Positions 54,327 through 64,000 of a stretch of DNA of 64,000 bases are shown here, piece after piece. The position numbers and the translations under genes were made by a program. The notes below the pieces were generated by a model. The model did not search any database. It was not told the DNA's origin and worked only from the letters and a program-made list of their open reading frames with translations. How positions within the stretch are numbered: the stretch's first letter is position 1; each line of letters opens with the position of its first letter. Source of the DNA: Lentinula raphanica (lineage: Eukaryota; Basidiomycota; Agaricomycetes; Agaricales; Omphalotaceae); NCBI GenBank assembly GCA_027919835.1, contig JANVFP010000005.1, positions 682,001-746,000 of the forward strand, in the 5' to 3' direction.

Positions 54327-56606
54327 ATGCAGCATTCTTACCTCCTTCTCTCCCTAACAGTTCTCGCAGATTTTGGCTTGTCCTCTCCTGAGATAAATCT
54401 TGGGAAGACGAAGATAATAGGCGTGTCCATTCCATCACTTTCTCAAGACTTTTTTGGAGGTGGCACACGGTCTCCTTCGAGGCCTTTTCTAGTGCGAGCT
54501 GAGCTGATGTCAATGTAGGAATACCCTATGCCGAAGCACCAGTTGGTCCTCTAAGGCTGGCACCCCCAGTCTTCAAACCCATTCCAGATTCTGACTCTGC
54601 GGGGCTTTTCAATGCAGCATCGTTCGGCAAGGCGTGCTTTCAGGGGGTAAAGTCATTGAAAATTCGATTAAATATTTGATAGTTGACTTTGTTCATCTAC
54701 TAGGGTCTTGTTGCTGACGAAGTCTCGGAGGACTGTTTATCTATCAACGTATTCCGACCTTCTGATTCATCTTCGCGCTCGCGACTGCCAGTGCTATTCT
54801 GGTACTTATCTTGTATTCCTTACACATGAGGCCTTGCATAAGACTTGAACGCACTCTAGGACACACGGCAGTGGCTTTGCAACCAGCTCCTCTGCCATGT
54901 TCAATGCAAGTGTCATCATAGCTCAGAGTATGGCACGAGTAAGGGTTTCAACTTGCTGATGCTGCTGCTATCGAATGATGATTTCTGACTGATTACCATC
55001 GCTTTGCTAGGGAACGCCCATTCTCTTTGTATCTATCAACTACCGTTTGGGCCCTCTTGGCTGGCCGCAGGGTTCTGTTGCAGACGCAGAGGGAATCCTC
55101 AATCTCGGATTGATGGATCAAGTGGCTGGACTTCAATGGGTACAACGGAATATTGAAGCGTTCGGAGGAGACAAGACCAAAGTACGTCGCTTCGTCGCAT
55201 ATGGTTCAGCAACGGAAAACGTCTATATCTACAGGTCACCATCGGAGGGCCGAGTGCAGGAGCGATCATGAGCACAACCTTGTTCATGCATCCGTATGTT
55301 GTAACTTTGGGTCGAGCTGGGGTGCGTGCTACTTCGAGAGACCGTCGAATTTCGGTCCCTGATCCAGCAATTCATAACATAGATCTTCGAATCCGGCTTC
55401 CCAGGCACTAGCTCGGTGTTCAACGCTACACATCGACAAAGCAGCTGGGATACCTTCGTCGCGGGGGTCACTTCTTGTCAAGATGCGACCGCAGATAGCG
55501 TCATCGAATGTCTGAGGTCTGCGAATGCCTCCGAAATTCTGCAAGGCGTAATAGAATCTACATCTGTGGCACAGGCTTTCGGGCCTGCATTGGATGGACC
55601 AGATGGGTTCTTCCCCGACCTTCCTTCTCAGATGTTGGCCAATGGACCTATAGTCGACTTGCCGTTCATTGCGGGGCAAAACAAGGACGAAGGTTCGAAG
55701 CTTTCGATCAAGGTATTTTGCCCTGAATGATGAACGTCTGTCTGTGTAGGAACGAACTTCGTCAATCCTACGCTCAACTATACAACTACACTGGTTGGAT
55801 TAGGGCTTCAGGAACAATTCGCTCCTCCCACACTTCCCCAGACCACTGTTAATGAACTGCTTGATCTTTATCCGGACGTTCCTGCTCTAGGTTGCCCATT
55901 TGAAACTGGTAATGAGACGTTCGGCTTGTCTCCGGGATACAAGGAAGCTGCTGCCCTTGGTCAGTTGTGCATCTTTGCAGATCTTGAATCCAGAGAACAG
56001 AACATACCCTTATAGCCACTGACATTGATTTCAGCTCGCAGCGTCGATTTTGGATGGAAACCGCTGCAAAAGTGGACATCACGGCCTACGGGTATTACTT
56101 CATCCAACAGACGTCGTCGACCGCTCCTCAGTTGGGAGGTGAGATAATACTGTATCGTATGAGCGTCGCAGAAGACCTGACGCAAACATCTCATCTCAGT
56201 CACACACGGGGACCAGGTCCCATATACCTTTGGAAATCTTATATCAGTGAATGGAAGTGATGCTGCTGCCATCTTCCTCAGCGAGGTCATGATAGATTAC
56301 TTCGTATCCTTCGTCAATAGTTTGGATCCCAATGATGGGCTAGGTGTGTCCCGTGAGTATATAGCATTGTATATTCCAGATCATGCCTTACTAACGGATG
56401 TACATATTAGGTCCGCAATGGCCATCGTATAAAAGCGATGGACAGGTTTGTCTCTATTTCTCACACGACTCGATTGGACCTCACTGCTAGACACGACTTA
56501 GTTTCTGATGCAGCTGAACGGGACCAACCTGACGACATTACCAGATGACTTTCGGAAGGACGGTATAAGCTACATCACTTCGCAAATGTCTGCATTTCAC
56601 CAATGA
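54327..56606 (+). CDS. Secreted type-B carboxylesterase, divergent
   Basis: Twelve exons: 54327-54459, 54519-54646, 54704-54801, 54860-54938, 55011-55181, 55235-55293, 55383-55692, 55750-55959, 56016-56138, 56200-56352, 56411-56445 and 56514-56606. A signal peptide begins MQHSYLLLSLTVLADFGLSS. Family marks are GIPYAEAPVGPLRL, EDCLSINVFRP, SINYRLGPLGW, LGLMDQVAGLQWVQRNI.AFGGD, and THGDQVPYTFG with the catalytic His. The oxyanion loop reads HGSGF instead of HGGGF, and the nucleophile elbow reads GGPSAG instead of GESAG. The exon 6/7 join is out of phase if the strong GTATGT donor is used; a GTTGTA donor three bases later restores phase. It may hydrolyse secreted esters, or be losing function. 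Confidence 0.75.
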
Positions 56607-56910
56607 GGATAGTTCGAGTTGGATTAGATTCAAATTTTCCGGATTCAAATTTTCCGTGATGAATCCTGATTGCATAGAAGTATGTATATTTGGTTCCTGT
56701 CGTTGGTTGCCACAAGCCGCAAAGAAATATTGACTCTTTCCCAGCTTCGAGGGGTAGCGTACAGTCAATATTGTCTCGACCACCAACGAATATATAAGCT
56801 TCCTCGTTCTTGGTATATCATTGTCATAAGAGGATTTCTAAGTGTGAGATTGTGATCATTGTTGAGTGGATAATACGAGTGCACAGCAAATTAAACGCAC
56901 TCGACGGCGC

Positions 56911-57192
56911 TCAGCCTGTACCACCCTTCTTTTCTGTGTCAATAGGCATTTGCTTCTCCAATACATCCGAAAGAAAAATCCCTGCCGCAGCGACGGCGCA
57001 GACACCCAATGAGAATCTGATCCTTGTTGAGGGGGGAAGGGCTTGAAGGTTGAAGAGCAACGGAAGCGACAAATGAGCAGGAGGAGAGAAGCACAGTCAG
57101 AATCAAAGCCAAGATATTAAAGTTGATGGAAGAGTACCAGCCCAAGACTGAGCAAGTGTTCGATTAGCAGCTGCCTTGGAGGTTTCAGGCAT
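56911..57192 (-). CDS. 61-aa single-TM protein, probably mitochondrial
   Basis: Two exons, 57192-57138 and 57041-56911, joined in phase across a 96-base GT/AG intron. The start is MPETSKAAANRTLAQSW, then LPPSTRIRFSLG, one transmembrane stretch (FSLGVCAVAAAGIFLSDVL) and a short polar tail ending KKGGTG. The positively charged N-terminus plus a single short helix resembles small mitochondrial inner-membrane subunits or assembly factors. No named family is certain. Neither exon alone would be called as a gene; the clean splice and the amphipathic pattern support it. Confidence 0.55.
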
Positions 57193-57794
57193 AGTCCTAT
57201 AGGGTCTCGAATGTTTACATAAGCAGAATTCCCCAAAACAGAGTTTCGAGGATAGACTCGCGACAGTCCGTTGATTCCATAAGCCTTGATTTGATTTGGA
57301 TCTCACGTTATTTGGATCCGAGCCTAGGCCGATGATAAGATAATCAAGGCGATAAGAGACACAGACGCTCAGCGCTCTCGTCTTTCTCCGTAAATTAAGC
57401 CACCCATCGGTCCCATCCGCCCTGTGTAGGCTTAGAAAGTGTCTATTTGGTGAGCTGGACACGCCAGTGCTTGTCCGCTGCTAGGGGAGGCTGCCCACCT
57501 GCGTGGAGCTGAACCTCACATCATGATGGCTGGCACTCGAGCATAACCTGCTTCGTCATTCCTCAAATTCAAATACCCTAGAAGGATGGATATCTTGTCG
57601 GTAACCACTCACAAATATTCCCTCTGAAACTCAATTCCAACAAAGAAATTCTGCTGCAGCAAAACATGATTTCTGAGAAAGTCCTTGATTGTGTTGAACA
57701 ACTAGGAAGGTTCCTCGCTACTTTCGACATACAAATAGGAAATGATACAAGAATACTAGAATGTGAGGAGCTCCTTGGCAACTTCAGGCAACTT

Positions 57795-58370
57795 CTAGTT
57801 TGCAGGAGTCAATGTGAACTGGGCTCTGCCGGACTTGGGACCGACGAGGACATTCTGAAAACCGGCAGATCGGTGTGTGTCTACGACAGAACCAAATGGC
57901 TGACTTACATTGCTGCCATCGATGGACCAGTAAAGGTTAGTCCCATCGTTCGTCATGATGTACGCGGTCCAGTAAGTGTTAGAATTGCTATGTGAGAGTC
58001 CAATGAGCAATTCGAGCACACATCTCGTCTGGATTGCTTACAGTTTTCCTTCAGAGATGATCCATCGAGCGTCGCTCCCGGAATTAGCGACTACATTGCT
58101 TCCGGCTTGGGCAGGAATGTTGTTAGTACGAGCCTGCAAGCCAGTCAAGCCGGAAAACGCGGTGATTGTCCCGTCACCGGTGACTTGCCACTGCAGTAGT
58201 AGTTTTGAACGGCAATGAACAAACAGAAAAACCTCAAATCAACGTACGACCTGGGTACTGATTGTGTTCACGGTGACATTACCTCCAGGCGAGGCAGGGG
58301 CAGCCAACTTGTTCGTGGCTTGGGCAGTGACCTGAATTGTGTAGAGTCCAGGAGGAACAGCGACAGACAT
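57795..58370 (-). CDS. Small beta-trefoil protein (lectin or protease-inhibitor type)
   Basis: Four exons: 58370-58251, 58190-58042, 57987-57909 and 57854-57795 (135 aa, no signal peptide). It starts MSVAVPPGLYTIQVTAQ and shows the repeated W/F pattern of mushroom beta-trefoils: TQWQVTGDG, ARWIISEG, NLYWSIDGS and AQFTLTPAN at the end. Such small cytoplasmic fruiting-body proteins include ricin-B-like lectins and the I66 family of protease inhibitors, both thought to defend against fungus feeders. I cannot decide between them from sequence; lack of QXW triplets argues slightly for the inhibitor type. Confidence 0.65.
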
Positions 58371-58505
58371 GACGAATATGAGTGTTTGTTTGGTGTGGGT
58401 GTAAGTAAGTGCAAGTGAGAGTGTTTGAGGTCGATGATTCGATGATTCCTAAACCCAGAGTTTACTAAATATTTATACCTTGGCGGTCAGTGCAGCACCA
58501 TATTA

Positions 58506-58829
58506 CAGTCCGTTCGGATTGTCCGGCGTTCTGCTGCAGGATGATTTCAGGATGACACGGATGTCCGGTCCACCTCCCGGCAATGTAAGCCATGTCACGT
58601 TGATGTGGTTATATCTAATCATATCTTGCATTTGTAAGAATCTGATGGCTTTATCAGGCCAAAATGGGTAAATCTGTCCAAGAGCGTTTGTTTTATCATC
58701 CCAGATAAGTGATATCGCTGATAAGCGCCATAAATCAAAGCGACACGGGAAGGGGCCGGCCTTCCATCCTACTGTCTTGGCATCCTGAAATCATCCGACA
58801 GCAGCATGCCGGACGATCCGAACGGACTC
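58506..58829. mobile_element. Tourist/PIF-Harbinger-like MITE, copy 2
   Basis: A 324-base element whose ends read AGTCCGTTCGGAT on both strands, related to the MITE at 35000. Terminal repeats of about 50 bases are imperfect. It is flanked by TA (58504-58505 and 58830-58831), or TTA versus TAA if read as three bases. No coding capacity. Confidence 0.7.
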
Positions 58830-59099
58830 TAAGTTAGGAATTCTTGAAGGATTTGCACCATTGAAGCCAATCCCTCCAAATGTGCTATAGAACACTAGGT
58901 GTAGGTTGACCAATAAGCTGGGCGAATCGATTTTGGTAAATCTTTGTTGCATGCAAGCTTTCAGGGTGCCAATAATTGTTGTCTAATCTTCATTCGGATG
59001 AGAAACAACACCGAAATCTGGTCGATAGACTACTTGAGAGTCCTATACAATCACCATCCCAGAGCTATCATAGCTTCCAGTTTGTCAAAATAGATAACA

Positions 59100-60780
59100 G
59101 AGAATGAGTTGTAGGGTAATTGACTTACTAGTACATTCTGATATCGGTATTCATGGCTACACGTTGTAGTTCTAGGAACGTACAATGGAGCCTTCGAAGA
59201 CTGGTCATTGTGACTCACAAAGGTCCTTTCCAACATTCCAGACTTCGAAATATCATTGAACGTCCTGCTTGTGGAGAGAGATCAGCTTTTGCTCACCTCG
59301 GTTTCGCCGAAGGCGGTTACTCATCAAGATCTACAGTGCCAGCTGACGTAGTATTAGATCATATCGTATATGTTTTGCCTGATCAGTGAGGCATGAAGCT
59401 CGTCGAAATCTCCTGGAATAGCGGGGAAATGTCTCACTGGAAACGATAGCATAATCCAATGGCAGCCTTGATGAGCGGTATTTGAGAATACCGACAGACT
59501 TCGAGCGTGCCGTGCTGTCATTGAGCAGTCCGCCACTTCAAGCTGTCGCAAAATTACAGTCAAGGACAGTAGCATTGACGACAGAGCCGACCCATGATCA
59601 CTTCGTTCCTGGAGCTTGGGGTCAGAGTCAGTAGGTACCAGTGGTCAAGACCTTCGTGAATAATATCATTGTCTGTCCCTCGAGGATGGCTATGATACTT
59701 ACAATCGCATTCAGATACCCAAGCTGTTCCGTAGCTGTTGGCAGCCTTGCCGATCGTAGTATTTTGGGCTTTGGTCCAGGTTATACGACCAGGATTCAGA
59801 GTTACTAATTTCGGACTCGTATTTTCTGCTTTGTTCCGTGTGAAATCAGGAGCCCTCTCCCTTCCAAATCCCGATGCTTCTGGAATCTCGAAAAAGGTAT
59901 CGAAGGAAAATACTTAACACTGGATGGTTTAACAAGGGTGATGCGTAGCGTGAGCCCTTGAAGAGGAGCTGTCAAAGCTCCGAAAGGTTCAAGAACCAGG
60001 AAGTGAGAAATGAGATGGGTGATGGAGAAGCCTTCCCTGCCACTTGAATCGCACCTCATTGTACTGAAACGCTCTCTCATTGTGATTGGCGGTATCTCGT
60101 CAGAGAGATTCAGAAAGATCAAAGGCACAAGGATAAAAAATATACAGTCACCTCACCTGGATCCAAACTATCCAGCTCCGTCCGAATGACCAGTTCGGAA
60201 TGTAGGTACACTGAGTCAGCTGAAGAGTTTTCACGGAGTGCTAGATCTCCTTCATTTTACTTGTCTCTCACGATTCGCTGCCTTTCCATACGCTAATGTC
60301 GTGTCAAGACTGAAATCAAGTCAGCAATGTGGTCCCAACGCCGCGGTCGTAGTAATGTACCTTTTGTCGTTTGTGGCACTCTGCAGCTGTAGGCATTTAC
60401 GCGAATTCCAACCGGACACTCAAGAACAGACCTAGTCATCAGATTGTCGATTTCCATCTGCAGGAGGACTCGTACAAACTGACATGGTCCACTGTGAGTG
60501 GCGTATTGTACCTGAATCGACTTATGAGTCACAATGACCAGGAGTTCTATACACGCGCACCCTATCTGTAGACTGTAAGTGTGTTTCCGAAACTGGAGCT
60601 CCACCTACATCGGTCGTATTTATCAACCGAATGGGAGTGAGAGAGTCTGAGATGCTGATCAGCAGCCTGCTCGCAAATTTTCCCGGTGGACAAATGATTT
60701 TTCTCGAAACAAAAAGCTGACTCTGGAGTGGCCAGCAGGGGCCCAAATTTGGATCAAAAACTGTCAGCAGGTGGGTCGAA
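59100..60780 (-). other. Unresolved multi-exon gene or decayed gene
   Basis: Several minus-strand blocks look coding and are bounded by plausible splice sites, but I could not join them end to end. One around 60,160-60,225 reads LTQCTYIPNWSFGRSWIVWIQ. One around 59,710-59,915 reads FDTFFEIPEASGFGRER and on to LNPGRITWTKAQ and NSYGTAWVSECD. Smaller pieces occur near 59,560 and 60,450. On the plus strand a block at about 60,369-60,486 is also open. The Cys and Trp content and an NAT site hint at a secreted protein. No family is recognised. Confidence 0.35.
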
Positions 60781-60945
60781 TCGGTACATTTGAGAGGTGG
60801 CAGCTAATGAGCCCTTACTACGCAGTCTGCTTGGTTTCAGTGTTCTCATGAGACGATGAATTCATATGTAGTCATCTAGCCAGTATCGCAAACCATGATT
60901 TCTTGAGTACTCCTTCCACGCGTTCATGACTACAACAACATAACC

Positions 60946-63021
60946 TCAAGCCGCATCGAGCAACGCCTGCGCTGCCTTTCTAGCGTTAGCTCTCTGAGCC
61001 TCGACTTGAAGCTCCAAGTTCCTGATCAGCTCCCTAGCTTCCCTCAAATCATTCTTCAGTTGTGCATTCTCCTGGCGCAAAGCAGCAGTTCCCGCATCGT
61101 CACCGGAACTAGATCTCTGCACTGCAGGAGCCGGCGCAGGCGAAGGCGGTTCCGCTGTAGTCGTGGAAGTGGGAGTTGGAATTGAGTATGATTTTGATAT
61201 GACAGGTGCAGAAGGCATTGTCGAGCTTGGAGGAGGTGCAGAGTACGATTGTGTTACTGGTGCAGGAGTAGGCATAGAGGCAGAAACAGGAATAGAAACA
61301 GCGGATGCAGGAGCGGAAGAAGCGAATGAAGCACCGCTGGACAGATCAACAACTTTTCTCGGAGCGTTTTTGCCTGAGAAAAAGTCATTCGCGGACATGC
61401 TGGGTTCTGAAGATGGTGCAGGAGGGAAGATATCGGATTGGAAGCCGTCAGCCTATGAAAATGGAGAAAGAAAAGTTAGCAAAAGGCAGAGTCGCATATG
61501 TAGTACCGCAGACCTTTCGCGGAACGATGAAAGCAATCGGTTCGATGATTGATCCAGTGATCTTGTAAGCTCTGGCAATCTCACAATCGGACACGTTGAG
61601 CGCACGGCGAGGGAGGAAACACATTCCACGTTGGGGATCGACGCTCTTGAGTTCGTCGAGAGCGAAGAGATTGTCGTTTTCGTATTCGTAGTAACGGATA
61701 TTTCCATCACTGAGAAGTATCAGTACACAGAGAGACTGTATGAAAAACTGAAGAAGGATTACCCTTTACCAGCTAAAAAATGAAATATCAGAACCACATG
61801 AGGTGAGTGAGAGAAAAAGAAACTCGCCAAGGAAGAGAATGTTGTTGTCTGACCAGAACGGCATTACCACACCTGAGCTCGTATCAATAGTTGTGGTCTT
61901 CAGATTACCCAAACCCCCCGTTTCCCAGATGGCTACTTGTCTATCGGACATTTTACTGAAGCCAGTAGTTGCAATTCTATCATGATCGCCCATCCAAATC
62001 ACTCTGGCACCTTTGATGCCACCATGCCCGTCCGTAACGCGGACGGCTTCGCTGCCAGAACGAGGATCGAACATTCTGAGTTTGCGGTCACGACAAGTGG
62101 TCACCAAGAGTGTCCCAGTCGAGTTGAAAGCCAGGCTCTGGATAGCATCATTATGACCTGACAGAACGATGCGTGGGTCCTCAGTACGGGCAAGGTCCCA
62201 TAGCTTTACGGTGTGGTCCCCAGTAGCGCTCGCGAGAACGTTAGAAGCCGTTGGATGGAAAAGAACTTGTCCGACTTTTCGAGGAGATGCGTCAATACGC
62301 CATACAGGGTCGAAATCTTTAGGAACCCAATGGTCTCCGCCCCACCCTTCGAACGCGTCTTCGTTTACTTTCCAGATCATAAGTTTTCCGTCATCACCAC
62401 CGGAGGCAACAAGCGAATCGTCATGAGGAGACCAGTCGGTATCAAGGACAGAGGCTGTGTGGCTGCGAGCGAGGGGTAGCGTGTCGGGAAGCTTGTGAGG
62501 AAAACCAGGGATTGTATGGAAAGGAGAAGGAAGAGGCAAGATAGCGAAAGCACCTCCACCAGAGGCGTTCCAATTGATACTGATGTATTTCTGTGGGCGA
62601 CAATGAATACATCGATCACTGCTAGATTGTTCAACATGCTCACTCCAGATGCGGCGATAATGTTGGTATCCCAGGCGTTGTTAGTCACTTTGACATTTTC
62701 GATGATGTACTCCTTCTTTCCCGACTGGCCAAAGACGTGTCTGGAAAGCAAGCCTTTCAGTACGAACGAAACACTGCCAGCACAGTGCCAGCGCGCGATG
62801 GGAGGCAAGCACTGATGGTCTTTGAGTTCACACTAGAATATACAGTCTAGATAGTAACAGAAAGCACTTACAGGAACTCTGATCCATCGTTACAGCAAGC
62901 TTCCGGTCAGAATGTTGTACCGTCCTCGCCATCTCGTTGATCTTCCGAGCGCAAACCAGTGTAATCGACGTCTATGCAGAAAAACTTACCGATATTTCGA
63001 TGCCCTAACGAAGCGAGACAT
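60946..63021 (-). CDS. crn1: Coronin, WD40 actin-binding protein
   Basis: Exons: 63021-62990, 62740-62644, 62590-61828, 61772-61763, 61709-61514 and 61452-60946 (534 aa). Exon 1 is only MSRFVRASKYR, the conserved coronin start, followed by HVFGQ. WD40 blades include DTDWSPHDDSLVASGGDDG, VLFHPTASNVLASATGDHT and IATTGFSKMSDRQVAIW; DGNIRYYEYE and SVDPQRGMCFLPRR are coronin-specific. A Ser/Pro linker leads to a C-terminal coiled coil (LRQENAQLKNDLREARELI). Coronin binds F-actin and Arp2/3 at cortical patches. Two oddities: exon 4 is 10 bases long, and the intron before it appears to use a GC donor. Confidence 0.92.
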
Positions 63022-63333
63022 AGGCAGCAGTTCTCCTCAGTTGTGGGCGATTGTAGAAGAAAGTTTTAGGAAAATAAGATTGCTTCGCAAGGGGTGAAAT
63101 AAGAGTTGCTATGGTCAAGAGTATGTGTGCAGTGAGGTTAGGGTTATACCAGCAATCGTGTTTCAACTTGAATATGCCGCCGACTTCAAATCATAAGCCG
63201 TATTCTACTCAAACTAAGAGTAGCTCAGCCTATCTAGAAGATGAATCCATAGTTGATGTCTGCTCGTACTGTGCAATACTAGAGAGCTGAAATTTCAATG
63301 CGAATTGCCGCTGTCTGAACCTGCTAATACTAC
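63022..63333. other. Spacer: coronin promoter and GMC 3' region
   Basis: 312 bases between the coronin start and the GMC stop. No gene seen. Confidence 0.5.
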
Positions 63334-63959
63334 TTAAATCCTCCATGTTTCCTTTATCAAATCTGCAGCTCTTTCTGCGACTATGTATACAGGGACCTGT
63401 GTATGAGCGGCTGGGAACCTGGGCTACAATGAGAACGATCAGTATGATCACCAATCCAGAATACCTGATACATCGTGACATACGAAGACCGAGGCATCGA
63501 CAATTCGTAACCCGGCAAGGCCTTTGATGCGTAGATCGGGATCCACAACGCCATACGTCGCGCCCTTCGGAGACATTGCAGCTGTCCCTACTGGATGATT
63601 CTCTGTGGCAGCATTTTCGTTAATGTATTCGTCTAGTTCTTCGTCTGTAGTCGCATTGGTAGGTGGAGCTAAGATGTAGCCGTCCCAGCTTTTGGCCGCT
63701 AGAAACTTTTTTGTCATTCGGTAAGCTTCACGAACGACGAAACGGTCAAATGTTGAACTGAACAGATTGAAGTTGATCAAGGGATATTCGAGGGGGTCAC
63801 TCGAGTTCAGTGAAATGGTGCCTCCTACATTGAAATGTGTTGGAAAAGAGAAAGGCACAAGATCCAAGAAAGAGGCATACTCGAGGTGGGAGCAGACACA
63901 GCTGTGCTGAAGGTCAGGAAGTTTCCAGTCGCAGGGGCAGGGTGAGACAGTGCGCCATT
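63334..63959 (-). CDS. GMC oxidoreductase (aryl-alcohol-oxidase-like), 3' end only
   Basis: Three exons are inside the window: 63959-63881, 63824-63484 and 63423-63334 (stop TAA), with phases agreeing; upstream exons lie beyond the right edge. The text matches the GMC C-terminal domain: PTSRGTISLNSSDPLEYPL, TENHPVGTAAMSPKG with the catalytic His, VVDPDLRIKG, LRIVDASVF, and PAAHTQVPVYIVAERAADLI with the second catalytic His. Family members oxidise aryl or other alcohols using FAD and release H2O2, feeding lignin peroxidases. It differs from the alcohol oxidase fragment at the left edge, which has Asn in that position. Confidence 0.85.
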
Positions 63960-64000
63960 CTAAGCGATGTTACGATTAGTGAGCAGACAAACATGGCACA

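Noticed and set aside
1..64000. CRISPR arrays, bacterial operons or ribosome-binding sites
   Set aside because: The intron-rich gene structure and gene families are fungal; no regularly spaced direct repeats of CRISPR type were seen.

Overview
The window reads as nuclear DNA of an agaricomycete (mushroom-forming basidiomycete). The genes have many short introns, mostly about 50-65 bases with GT/AG borders. The gene set also fits: a methanol/alcohol-oxidase fragment and a second GMC oxidoreductase, a DUF6534-type membrane protein, lineage-expanded F-box-like genes, secreted single-pass membrane proteins and a small beta-trefoil protein. No species can be named from the sequence alone. Exon borders below were worked out by hand from splice sites and reading frame.

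The left 25.4 kb is a transposon pile-up. Positions 1-1045 are an AT-rich foldback-like repeat abutting the truncated 3' end of an alcohol oxidase gene (1070-1727). A second truncated gene (2330-2663, minus) is cut exactly where a 17.4-kb Ty3/gypsy-type LTR retrotransposon begins (2664-20092, minus strand, two 1.7-kb LTRs about 2 percent apart). Its gag-pol is broken by several frameshifts. Between pol and its 3' LTR it carries two extra, intron-containing genes on the opposite strand; one encodes a cluster with exact Zn2Cys6 spacing. Directly against the right LTR lies a 5'-truncated I/Tad-like non-LTR retrotransposon (20093-25406) with a 19-base poly(A) tail.

From 25.8 kb onward the DNA is gene-dense. 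A long disordered coiled-coil protein (25839-30131) is followed by a tandem array of three paralogous F-box-like genes (30741-37350) with identical intron positions and one Tourist-like MITE between copies 2 and 3. A cis-prenyltransferase (dehydrodolichyl diphosphate synthase, dolichol synthesis) starts 135 bp from the third F-box gene and converges on an Rvs161/Hob3-type BAR-domain gene. After a palindromic repeat zone come a secreted protein of unknown function, an alpha/beta hydrolase, a metallo-beta-lactamase-fold hydrolase and a DUF6534 membrane protein.

The right end holds a tandem pair of secreted/membrane proteins (first copy a pseudogene), a divergent type-B carboxylesterase, a 61-aa single-TM protein in two exons, a beta-trefoil protein, a second MITE, an unresolved multi-exon stretch, coronin, and the 3' end of an aryl-alcohol-oxidase-like GMC gene that runs off the window. 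Rvs161/Hob3 and coronin both act on cortical actin and endocytosis, but the neighbourhood is not an obvious functional cluster.

The observations most worth follow-up are inside the LTR element: three polypurine-tract-like sites each followed by a different but intact hairpin, a dispersed interrupted palindrome, and the captured spliced antisense genes.
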